Below are positions 7,245 to 12,511 of a DNA stretch of 21,418 nt, piece by piece; position 1 is the stretch's first letter; each line of letters starts with the position of its first letter. The DNA is from DATDSR01 sp036517855 (GTDB lineage: Bacteria; Patescibacteriota; Minisyncoccia; Phycocordibacterales; DATDSR01): NCBI GenBank assembly GCA_036517855.1, contig DATDSR010000053.1:1-21418 (forward strand), written 5' to 3'. The notes below the pieces were generated by a model, which worked only from the letters and a program-made list of their open reading frames with translations, made no database searches and was not told where the DNA came from. Position numbers and translations under genes: made by a program.

Positions 7245-7595
7245 ATGGATCAAGCTACTTCAAACACCCCAAATTCGAACACGGGTAACTCTACGGGTGG
7301 AGCTTCGAGTCACGGCACTGCCGCGGCCGCGCGCTTCCCGATACTTTTTTGGATACCTCTAATCTCTAGCCCTAAGACAGCGGTGGGCACCTTCCACGCC
7401 AATCAGGGTTTGGTACATCTCCTTACCTGGATAGCAGGCAATATCATACTTATGTTCATCCCGTTCCTTGGTTGGGTTCTCTTACCCGTTTGGTTTATCT
7501 TAAATGTTGTCCTTTCGATTATGGGGATAGTTGACGCCTCCAAAGGCGGTATGAAGCCCCTACCTGTTGTCGGGCACATCACCCTCATTAAGTAG
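7245..7595 (+). CDS. Small membrane protein, Tic20/DUF4870-like
   Basis: A 116-residue protein. The first 27 residues are rich in Ser, Thr, Asn and Gly. A hydrophobic hairpin follows, with segments at about 29-40 and two strong membrane helices at about 61-75 and 77-98. The stretch FHANQGLVHLLTWI (about 49-62) is the recognisable motif of Tic20/DUF4870-like small integral membrane proteins, which end, as here, with a short polar tail. Function is unknown in bacteria. The palindromic octamer TACGCGTA occurs just before the start (7212-7219) and just after the stop (7597-7604). Confidence 0.7.
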   Translation: MDQATSNTPNSNTGNSTGGASSHGTAAAARFPILFWIPLISSPKTAVGTFHANQGLVHLLTWIAGNIILMFIPFLGWVLLPVWFILNVVLSIMGIVDASKGGMKPLPVVGHITLIK

Positions 7596-7607
7596 CTACG
7601 CGTAACT

Positions 7608-7787
7608 TTAGCAGGGGCACTTAGATTCGGCCTTTCCACAGGCTTTGCATTTGAGTAGGCAGTGATCGCCTCCGCAGGGCTGGTGGTTGGTATCGTGCTC
7701 CGCCGATTCGGCCCCGCACATATCACACTTATAACCATCCGTCGGTCCACCGCAGTGGCTGCACAAAACACCCTTGTCGTTATCCAT
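7608..7787 (-). CDS. Small cysteine-rich zinc-ribbon protein
   Basis: A 59-residue open frame, MDNDKGVLCSHCGGPTDGYK onward, with nine Cys and four His. Paired motifs C9-x2-C12 and C21-x2-C24 form one likely zinc ribbon or knuckle. A second set, C38, H42, C43, C47, C50, C57 and C59, ends in CKACGKAESKCPC. The spacing strongly suggests binding of one or two zinc ions. It overlaps no other convincing gene and sits 12 bases past the convergent gene ending at 7595. Similar short zinc-ribbon proteins are common in Patescibacteria, but the function is unknown. Coding potential is supported by the ordered CxxC spacing. Confidence 0.75.
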   Translation of the reverse strand: MDNDKGVLCSHCGGPTDGYKCDMCGAESAEHDTNHQPCGGDHCLLKCKACGKAESKCPC

Positions 7788-7843
7788 ATTTTTGGATTAG
7801 ACTAATAAACGTATCTCTGGTAGCCGTCTCGGTACGCAAAAAA

Positions 7844-8143
7844 TTACAAAGACTCCTTTTCTTCCACTTCTTCGCTTAGTTCTTCGATGTCCTCCTGGAT
7901 TTCTTCAACGTCTTGGCTTACCTCCTGCAAGCTTTCGGCGTGCTTATTAACGGTCATCTGGATGAAAATGGAAAGGTAGATAGCCTCAAGCGAAACAATT
8001 GTGGTGAGCACAAGCAGTACACGGTCCCAGCCGAAACCGAAGAAGCCAAGCGCCAGTGCCCCAATGAAAACAAGAGTATGCACAACCAAAGATTGCGTTG
8101 ACCCCGCCCAAGAGGTAGCCTTGTGTGCGAACTTATCTAGCAT
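7844..8143 (-). CDS. Small two-helix membrane protein with acidic coiled-coil tail
   Basis: A 99-residue protein. Residues 1-15 (LDKFAHKATSWAGS) resemble the start of the low-affinity iron permease/DUF1003-type family. Two membrane helices follow at about 19-38 and 43-64. The tail from about 68 to 99 is very rich in Glu and has heptad-like spacing (EVSQDVEEIQEDIEELSEEV), suggesting a coiled coil. TATATT at 8151-8156 ends seven bases upstream of the ATG, predicting a leaderless mRNA. Transport of iron is not shown; the similarity is confined to the helix-hairpin pattern. Confidence 0.7.
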   Translation of the reverse strand: MLDKFAHKATSWAGSTQSLVVHTLVFIGALALGFFGFGWDRVLLVLTTIVSLEAIYLSIFIQMTVNKHAESLQEVSQDVEEIQEDIEELSEEVEEKESL

Positions 8144-8160
8144 TAGAAGAAATATATACT

Positions 8161-8214
8161 AAAACAACAAAGACCGCCACGTGCCCCTTTCCTTTCGGGT
8201 CTTCGTTGCGGTCT
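8161..8214 (-). terminator. Intrinsic terminator after the 84-residue orphan gene
   Basis: On the minus strand AGACCGC (8214-8208) pairs with GCGGTCT (8177-8171), with smaller pairing inside (CCCGAAAGG), followed by the T-rich run TTGTTGTTTT (8170-8161). It begins right at the stop codon of the upstream gene. Confidence 0.6.
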
Positions 8215-8469
8215 CTAAGAGACCTTCTTGGTGAGGATCATTTGGACTGCCGGCTCTGACCCGTCGTCTGCCTCGTTGGGGTCGATGTCGCTCGGATAAA
8301 CGGCTACCAGAGGAACTTTTTCTTCTGTCCTTAACCTAGCGGCTTCACGCCGGGCACTCCCCCTGCTAGAGTGCTCTATCGGTTCCTTTGACCACCGACA
8401 GCCTCTTGCCCCCACCAGAGTCCAGACACACCATCTGGGCTTGGCTTCTAGGTCGATGTCTACGCCCAT
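8215..8469 (-). CDS. Hypothetical protein, 84 residues
   Basis: An unrecognised soluble protein beginning MGVDIDLEAKPRWCVWTLVG. ATG 8469 is chosen because a strong Shine-Dalgarno sequence (GGTGGGAGGG) precedes it; the frame stays open upstream to 8553, which would overlap the promoter and is less likely. It has an Arg-rich middle (SSRGSARREAARLRTEEK, about 36-53) and an acidic stretch (DIDPNEADDGSE). A candidate promoter lies upstream and a hairpin terminator follows the stop, so it forms its own transcription unit. GC content is higher than in neighbouring accessory genes. Confidence 0.55.
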   Translation of the reverse strand: MGVDIDLEAKPRWCVWTLVGARGCRWSKEPIEHSSRGSARREAARLRTEEKVPLVAVYPSDIDPNEADDGSEPAVQMILTKKVS

Positions 8470-8489
8470 GGAATTTCCCTCCCACCTAT

Positions 8490-8517
8490 AAATTACTCTA
8501 GATGGAAAATGAGTCAA
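8490..8517 (-). promoter_or_regulatory. Putative promoter of the 84-residue orphan gene
   Basis: On the minus strand TTGACT (8517-8512) and TAATTT (8495-8490) are 16 bases apart. The -35 matches consensus at five of six positions; the -10 is weak. Transcription would start near 8483, just before the GGTGGGAGGG ribosome-binding site. Confidence 0.45.
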
Positions 8518-8552
8518 GGGGTCAGCAAAAACCGATGGGCTGTGGCTTTGCA

Positions 8553-8828
8553 CTAGAATGGCTTGGCGACCATCGCTTCGTCAATTACGACGCCGTGAGA
8601 TTTAATCACGCCGAGCAAATGCTCGCGAAAGACTTGCATCGAAATCAATCCTTCTCGCGCATCGGCGAGTTTTTGATAGTTATCTATTTTTTCCAAATTC
8701 AAACCGTGAGCCACAACTCCTAGGTTGAAACCAAGTTGCACCTTGCGCTCTTCAGACAAATCATCCCACGCACTTACCTGCGTAAAGCGCAATACCTGCT
8801 CACACCCATGAATGACGAACTTATCCAT
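8553..8828 (-). CDS. Hypothetical protein, 91 residues
   Basis: A soluble, probably helical protein beginning MDKFVIHGCEQVLRFTQVSA. No family is recognised. It contains LSEERKVQLGFNLGVVAHGLNLEKIDNYQKLADAREG (about 24-60). TATACT (minus strand, 8840-8835) ends six bases before ATG 8828, predicting a leaderless transcript. A near-copy of its first nine codons starts another short open frame at 10339, beyond the AbiE pair. The coding case rests on a good start signal and a coherent composition. Confidence 0.55.
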   Translation of the reverse strand: MDKFVIHGCEQVLRFTQVSAWDDLSEERKVQLGFNLGVVAHGLNLEKIDNYQKLADAREGLISMQVFREHLLGVIKSHGVVIDEAMVAKPF

Positions 8829-8888
8829 GGGTAAAGTATAGCAAACAAAATAGGGTATATTTACATCCCAAATATAGGGGGAAGTTTC

Positions 8889-9644
8889 CTACGCAAGTTG
8901 ATTTTTCATTTCGCGTTCAATGGTCTGTGAGAAGTTGCGGATTATAGCCTGCTGGCTTACTGGGAGAAATGCGCCAAGTTCAGTGCGAAAATCAAGCTTG
9001 CTTGCCTCGTTTACAATCTGTGTCGCAACCTCCTTCAATTTTATTTTCTGATCTTGCGATAGCATTCCCTTTCTCATTATGAAATAGAGGTCGTAGTAAT
9101 CTCTAGGCTTCTTTCTCTGGATGAGCGCTCCGAACACTTTTTCATCAACAAGTTCCTCTTGTGGTAAGTGGTACAATGTGTAAGTTGGCACGAAATTATT
9201 GCTGATGCTGTCAACTTCTGCTTGAACGCCACGGCCATTACGAAATGATATATTTATCTCTATATTTATAGGGGCATAGCTTTCGGCCTGCAATGTGGCT
9301 AATCCTACGTACCCCCCGCTTGTAGAGTGTGATTTGTTATTTATTTCTACGCGGATGCCATTTGCCACCATCTTCGCAAGAACACTTACAAACAAGTCCT
9401 CCACGAACTTTGTGGCTTCTGGAATGGGGACACCGAACAATGAGAAGTCTAAATCTTCTGAAAAGCGGGGTGAACTATAGACAATGCGCAGTGCCGTCCC
9501 GCCCTTAAAAAGCAACTTTTCTGATCCTTGGAGCTGATATAGTTCTGTAAGAAACAAGTGTTGAGCGTATTCACGGACAATGTTTGGGAATACGCTTGTT
9601 TGTTCCTGTCGAGCGATACGCTCAAATACTTCTGATCCAATCAT
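8889..9644 (-). CDS. abiEii: AbiEii-type nucleotidyltransferase toxin
   Basis: A 251-residue AbiEii/MenT-like toxin with a DNA-polymerase-beta-type nucleotidyltransferase fold. The signature LLFKGGTALRIVYSSPRFSEDLDFSLFG occupies about residues 44-70. G48-G49-T50 and the metal-binding pair D64-x-D66 are intact. The segment VDEKVFGALIQRKKPRDYYDLYFIMRKG (about 167-193) carries the conserved K-x-x-A/G-x-x-x-R-x-x-x-R-D-x-Y-D pattern of the family. Family members inhibit growth, in some cases by adding nucleotides to tRNA, and can act in abortive infection. Its ATG overlaps the antitoxin stop by four bases (9641-9644), indicating translational coupling. Confidence 0.9.
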   Translation of the reverse strand: MIGSEVFERIARQEQTSVFPNIVREYAQHLFLTELYQLQGSEKLLFKGGTALRIVYSSPRFSEDLDFSLFGVPIPEATKFVEDLFVSVLAKMVANGIRVEINNKSHSTSGGYVGLATLQAESYAPINIEINISFRNGRGVQAEVDSISNNFVPTYTLYHLPQEELVDEKVFGALIQRKKPRDYYDLYFIMRKGMLSQDQKIKLKEVATQIVNEASKLDFRTELGAFLPVSQQAIIRNFSQTIEREMKNQLA

Positions 9645-10240
9645 AACAATGTTCTTTTTAGTATAGCAATAAGTTTTTGATTATTAAATAACCTCGCATA
9701 CTTAAGTGCCTTGTTTTTATCAATCTTAGTCTTGTCAAAACGGCTAATGGGCTTTTTGTTAAAAAGAACGCGATAATAAAGACTATCAACGAAGGCTTTT
9801 TCAATATCCGCAATGCGGAAAGTAAAACCACGTTGCTTCTCCACAACATATCCCGTAAAGGCAGTCTTTTTAATTCGCCGATATGAATATATTTTACCCA
9901 CCGTCTCAAATCGTCGAGTCGCTTTTGTGGTTACTGATGTTATTTCGTAAACGGTCTCGGGGATGACGCCGTGATATGAAAGAGCAAACTCGCGGGAAAC
10001 ATATGATGGATTGTAGAGCTTATTGGCCAGATATAATTCAGGGGGCAGGGCATCGGGGAAAGAATATAAACCGCGTTTGACACGAACGATGATACCACCC
10101 TTTGTATAGCGATGGAGTAGGAAAGTTGCGGCAATTTTAGAAACTCCAAATACTATCTGTACATCGCGTGGGGAAAAGAGGACTATCTTTTTAGCCTTAA
10201 TCTTAGCCACGAAATCAGCACGATTCACCAACTTAGCCAT
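9641..10240 (-). CDS. abiEi: AbiEi-type antitoxin, winged-helix regulator
   Basis: A 199-residue partner of AbiEii. The N-terminal domain (about 15-75) looks like a winged helix: IVLFSPRDVQIVFGVSKIAATFLLHRYTKGGIIVRVKRGLYSF, ending in the K-x-G-x-Y wing typical of AbiEi. The rest contains LANKLYNPSYVSREFALSYHGVIPE and DIEKAFVDSLYY, as in AbiEi C-terminal antitoxin domains. AbiEi proteins bind inverted repeats in their own promoter and repress the pair. It is the first gene of the two, with TTGCTA (10274-10269) and TATATT (10252-10247) 16 bases apart just upstream; the -10 ends six bases before the ATG, suggesting a leaderless mRNA. Confidence 0.85.
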   Translation of the reverse strand: MAKLVNRADFVAKIKAKKIVLFSPRDVQIVFGVSKIAATFLLHRYTKGGIIVRVKRGLYSFPDALPPELYLANKLYNPSYVSREFALSYHGVIPETVYEITSVTTKATRRFETVGKIYSYRRIKKTAFTGYVVEKQRGFTFRIADIEKAFVDSLYYRVLFNKKPISRFDKTKIDKNKALKYARLFNNQKLIAILKRTLL

Positions 10241-10246
10241 ATTGCT

Positions 10247-10274
10247 AATATACCGAATCTACGCAAAATAGCAA
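10247..10274 (-). promoter_or_regulatory. Putative abiEi-abiEii promoter
   Basis: TTGCTA (10274-10269), a 16-base spacer and TATATT (10252-10247) on the minus strand. The predicted start coincides with the abiEi ATG at 10240. Any AbiEi operator would be expected to overlap it; no clear inverted repeat was identified. Confidence 0.5.
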
Positions 10275-10339
10275 GTTCCAGTGTGGATAAGCCCCGTTCT
10301 CTGTGCTAGCACACAACCATGAACGACGAATTTATCCAT
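10259..10339 (-). pseudogene. 26-codon remnant resembling the start of the 8553-8828 gene
   Basis: The open frame starts MDKFVVHGC and stops after 26 codons. Its first 28 bases differ at only three positions from the start of the gene at 8828 (MDKFVIHGC), after which similarity is lost. It begins five bases after the stop of the gene at 10345-10671. It is either a broken copy, or a shared leader left by insertion or rearrangement involving the AbiE pair between the two copies. Independent function is unlikely. Confidence 0.45.
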
Positions 10340-10344
10340 AACTT

Positions 10345-10671
10345 CTAACCCTCGGACTTATTTGTTCTATTAAAGGGTGCAGGTGCGAGGAGGTCGTCGA
10401 GCAACTCGAGTTCGAGTGGGTCACCAATGTGGTCGGCGAAGGGTTCGTTTGGGTGTGGCCAGTCTTTGCGCTCGGCGAACATACGCTGTCTGGTTTCCTT
10501 GCTGGGCCAACGGGCATAAGCCCAGAAGGTCCCGTCTGTGGCTTTGTGGAGACTCGAGCCAAGTGACCCCCAAGTTTCGTAAGTCAGTCGCGTTCCTTCA
10601 CTCCAATTCTTAATGAAATCGACCTCGGCAATCCCAGGCTTCAACTTCCAATGATAAATTAAGCAATGCAT
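10345..10671 (-). CDS. Small protein, possibly dimeric alpha-beta barrel (ABM-like)
   Basis: A 108-residue soluble protein. The pattern LIYHWKLKPGIAEVDFIKNWSEGTRLTYETWGSLGSSLHKATDGTFWAYARWPSKETRQRMF (about 4-65) has the strand-helix-strand-strand rhythm of antibiotic-biosynthesis-monooxygenase-like dimeric alpha-beta barrels, especially W-x-v-x-P-G-x-x-x-x-F and G-S-L-G-S-x-L-H. No catalytic residues can be assigned. The C-terminal 30 residues are acidic. TAAAAT (10683-10678) ends six bases before ATG 10671, predicting a leaderless mRNA. Confidence 0.6.
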   Translation of the reverse strand: MHCLIYHWKLKPGIAEVDFIKNWSEGTRLTYETWGSLGSSLHKATDGTFWAYARWPSKETRQRMFAERKDWPHPNEPFADHIGDPLELELLDDLLAPAPFNRTNKSEG

Positions 10672-10722
10672 TGAATTATTTTATCATAAATAGTACAACG
10701 GGTAATCAGCTTGGAAATGAGA

Positions 10723-10752
10723 AGGGCCCCGGTCTTGCTGACCCAGGGCCCT
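10723..10752 (-). terminator. Strong GC-rich hairpin after the 121-residue orphan gene
   Basis: On the minus strand AGGGCCCTGGGTC and GACCGGGGCCCT pair around AGCAA, giving a stem of about 12 bp with one bulge or mismatch. The tail TCTCATTTCC is only moderately T-rich, so termination efficiency is uncertain. It lies 25 bases past the stop at 10778. Confidence 0.55.
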
Positions 10753-10777
10753 AATGCTCTCACCTTCCTCCCTTTCA

Positions 10778-11143
10778 TTACGATCTTTCGCCAGGGTGTT
10801 CGTACTGGCGAAGCTCCGTGACGAAGCGACCCCAGCGCGGGTGAATCGCCCCCAGTAGCTTGATGTGCGAGAGCGCCTCTTCGATGACCCACTTCGCGTG
10901 GCGTCGATCGTGTGACAGATCAGGCCCCTCCTCCGAGGTTCGTGGGTTGAGACCGTGGGCGCGGAATGTCTCCAGGAGATCCTCCGGGAGACGAACTCCC
11001 ACGAAATCCGATGGCTCCTGAATCTCTTCGAGCCACTCGATCACCTCCACGTAATTCTTGAAGTTGATGTTCGCAAGGCGAAGCGCTGCCGCGTCTACCG
11101 CGGTCTGCTTTTCTCGCCTTTCCGTCTCGTAGTCTCTCGTCAT
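10778..11143 (-). CDS. Hypothetical protein, 121 residues
   Basis: An unrecognised soluble protein beginning MTRDYETERREKQTAVDAAA. ATG 11143 is chosen because GAGGAGGAG lies a few bases upstream; an in-frame upstream ATG at 11185 would fall within the promoter. The sequence is charged, with a predicted helical middle (NYVEVIEWLEEIQE, about 30-43) and FVGVRLPEDLLETFRAHGLNP (about 47-67), which loosely recalls ribbon-helix-helix or antitoxin-like segments without a clear match. A strong promoter carrying an inverted repeat and a hairpin terminator make it a well-marked single-gene unit. It is richer in GC than the AbiE genes nearby. Confidence 0.65.
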   Translation of the reverse strand: MTRDYETERREKQTAVDAAALRLANINFKNYVEVIEWLEEIQEPSDFVGVRLPEDLLETFRAHGLNPRTSEEGPDLSHDRRHAKWVIEEALSHIKLLGAIHPRWGRFVTELRQYEHPGERS

Positions 11144-11176
11144 GATCTCCTCCTCAGCGTAGAATTTCCTGGAGCG

Positions 11177-11205
11177 AGTATACACCCGTACTTGACAAAA
11201 GTCAA
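11177..11205 (-). promoter_or_regulatory. Strong sigma70-type promoter with overlapping inverted repeat
   Basis: On the minus strand TTGACT (11205-11200), exactly 17 bases, then TATACT (11182-11177): ten of twelve consensus positions. The -35 is the left half of TTGAC-tttt-GTCAA (11205-11192), a perfect 5-bp inverted repeat that could be an operator. Transcription would start near 11170, leaving a leader of about 27 bases with a Shine-Dalgarno sequence. Confidence 0.75.
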
Positions 11206-11232
11206 TAGGGTATGTTTTGTAAAATCCCAGTT

Positions 11233-11349
11233 CTAATTCCTGCCATCTGGGTACGAAAGCAGCCCTCTGCCCGGGGCTGAAATTACAGTTTTGTCGGCAA
11301 GCTTTTTGAGTATCTTTCGATTAGCCCCTCCTTCTTTTCGCGGCGCCAT
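11233..11349 (-). CDS. Possible small basic protein, 38 residues
   Basis: The open frame begins MAPRKEGGANRKILKKLADK and ends at TAG 11235-11233. It is strongly basic, with an isoelectric appearance typical of nucleic-acid-binding peptides. It begins 20 bases after the stop of the GIY-YIG gene. No Shine-Dalgarno sequence is seen. It could be a real small gene, a broken gene or chance. Confidence 0.25.
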   Translation of the reverse strand: MAPRKEGGANRKILKKLADKTVISAPGRGLLSYPDGRN

Positions 11350-11369
11350 TTTTTGATTTGGATTTAAAT

Positions 11370-11606
11370 TTAGATTAGGTGTTTTGATGTAAAGGCATAT
11401 CCGGAGCTAGACTTAAGGTAGCGTTCAAAATCATAGGCACGCGGTTTGTTGTTAAAGGCGCAGTACCAGATTATTTTGTAAACGCCGTTATTTTTGGTGG
11501 TTTTTGTTTGGCCGGAATTATGTTGAGTCAAGCGTTGTTTTAAGTCGTTTGTGACGCCAATATACTTTTCGCCTTTATCGTTCATTAAGATGTAGACGTA
11601 ATGCAT
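11370..11606 (-). CDS. GIY-YIG domain nuclease-like protein (YhbQ/UvrC-type)
   Basis: A 78-residue single-domain protein. The GIY-YIG core is read as YVYIL (3-7) then KYIGVTNDLKQRLTQHN (14-30), with the catalytic Arg in LKQRLTQH, followed by YKIIWYCAFNNKPRAYDFERYLKSSSGYAF (about 43-72), which supplies the conserved Glu in FERYLK. The short form is common in Patescibacteria and is often annotated as an endonuclease; its cellular role is unclear. TATAAT (minus, 11619-11614) carries an upstream TGA, making an extended -10, and ends seven bases before the ATG, so the mRNA is probably leaderless. Confidence 0.88.
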   Translation of the reverse strand: MHYVYILMNDKGEKYIGVTNDLKQRLTQHNSGQTKTTKNNGVYKIIWYCAFNNKPRAYDFERYLKSSSGYAFTSKHLI

Positions 11607-11729
11607 AACTAAAATTATATCACTACGCTTCCACGGAGCTCACGGTAGGCCTACCACCCCACTTCGCCAAGGCTTCGCGGGGTCCTACCACTTCACTCGC
11701 TGGCCGCAAAAGTGCGCGCACCGCGTAGC

Positions 11730-11755
11730 AAAAAGCTCCCTACAGGGAGCTTTTT
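11730..11755 (-). terminator. Intrinsic terminator downstream of tmRNA
   Basis: A perfect 11-bp inverted repeat, AAAAAGCTCCC and GGGAGCTTTTT, around a 4-base loop. On the minus strand the stem ends in TTTTT, six bases beyond the tmRNA CCA end. It would also work on the plus strand. Confidence 0.9.
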
Positions 11756-11761
11756 GTGAAG

Positions 11762-12150
11762 TGGTGGAGATGCCGGGAATCGAACCCGGGTGCATAACGC
11801 AAAAGAGAGTGGATCTACAAGCTTAGGATATCTTGGTTTTTCGCATTGAGTATAAAAGATATCCGAAAGCACTCAATGCTAAGCCTCAATTTTTCGAATC
11901 GTGGGTGAGGCGGTCCGCGAATCTAATCACAGTGGTTACACCTTTATCGTTACAGTGAGCTCTTGCGATAAAGATGGCGATGGACTTAAGCCATCGCGAA
12001 AGCAAAGTTCATATATGGCGAAGCCACAAGTGAACCCTGCTCCCCGTTAGTTGCCTTTGCAGGTAACAATTGCCAATTTAATTAGCGTGAGACTTGGCAC
12101 TCACGGCTTGCGCACAATCAGTGTGCACTATGTCTAGGCCGATCATCCCC
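11762..12150 (-). ncRNA. ssrA: tmRNA (transfer-messenger RNA)
   Basis: The 389-base RNA rescues stalled ribosomes with SmpB. Its 5' end GGGGATG (12150-12144) pairs with CATCTCC next to the discriminator A and an encoded CCA (11764-11762), forming the alanine-tRNA-like acceptor stem. The T-arm CCGGG-TTCGATT-CCCGG precedes it. The tag reading frame probably resumes at GCA 12060-12058 (or at the second GCA, 12054-12052) and stops at TAA 11988-11986. It encodes 24 (or 22) residues ending NFAFAMA. The stop lies in the hairpin GCGATGG/CCATCGC, the expected helix 5 position. The tag is longer than the common 10-residue type and lacks a classic ALAA end. A strong terminator follows. Confidence 0.92.
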
Positions 12151-12447
12151 GCGAAACTTACCTGCGTGAAGCGCAGATGTAAGTTTCAGCGCCCCGCGAA
12201 GCCCCGCAGAGCTTTAGCGGCGTGGGGCGAAGTGGGGCAGATAAGTTTTGCGTGAGTGACCGACACTAATTTTCAAAGTACTTGGCCGGCGGAGGGTAGG
12301 CGAGACTGCCCCACCCTCCGCGCGAGCCTACCGGCGTGACCGGTGGTAGCGACCGATCGCGATGCGAGCCAGCAACTGGTTGACTGAAAACGCGACTGCT
12401 TTCATTAGAGAGGTCCTTGGACGCGAGGGGAAGGGTCTCCCATCCAG
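12151..12447 (-). ncRNA. Hairpin-rich leader upstream of tmRNA, or separate structured RNA
   Basis: The 360-base gap between tmRNA and the next gene holds no convincing coding frame. A near-consensus minus-strand promoter predicts a transcript starting near 12447 that runs into tmRNA. Strong inverted repeats cover most of it: CCAGTT/AACTGG (12444-12449 with 12374-12379), CTACC/GGTAG (12328-12332 with 12345-12349), a 9-bp GCGGAGGGT/ACCCTCCGC (12289-12297 with 12313-12321), GC-rich pairing at 12192-12237, and a 14-bp hairpin at 12153-12187 ending three bases from the mature tmRNA 5' end. No RNase P, SRP or 6S signature was found. It may be a long processed tmRNA leader or an independent small RNA. 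Confidence 0.55.
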
Positions 12448-12453
12448 TTACAG

Positions 12454-12482
12454 AGTATATCAGCTTTACGGGGGTCTGTCAA
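12454..12482 (-). promoter_or_regulatory. ssrA: Near-consensus promoter for tmRNA transcript
   Basis: On the minus strand TTGACA (12482-12477), exactly 17 bases, then TATACT (12459-12454): eleven of twelve consensus positions, the best promoter in the window. It overlaps the divergent promoter of the TVP38-like gene, sharing the same TGTCAA bases. Confidence 0.85.
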
Positions 12483-12504
12483 ATCAAAGAAAATGCCGTA
12501 TACT
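12476..12504 (+). promoter_or_regulatory. Promoter of the TVP38-like gene and probably the following operon
   Basis: CTGTCA (12476-12481), 17 bases, TATACT (12499-12504). The -10 ends seven bases before ATG 12512, so transcription would begin at the start codon. It overlaps head to head with the tmRNA promoter. Confidence 0.6.
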
Positions 12505-12511
12505 ATAACGA

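Noticed and set aside
8553..8828. Truncated MurA suggested by the start MDKFVIHG
   Set aside because: Only the first eight residues resemble MurA; the rest has none of its motifs.
10377..10892. Open frames of 73-78 codons on both strands around 10377-10892
   Set aside because: Shadows of the gene at 10345-10671 and of the terminator region, with low-complexity Arg/Pro-rich translations.
12151..12450. RNase P RNA, SRP RNA or 6S RNA in the structured gap
   Set aside because: The RNase P conserved regions (GAGGAAAGUCC-like and ACAGAA-like), the SRP tetraloop domain and a 6S-like rod were not found on either strand.
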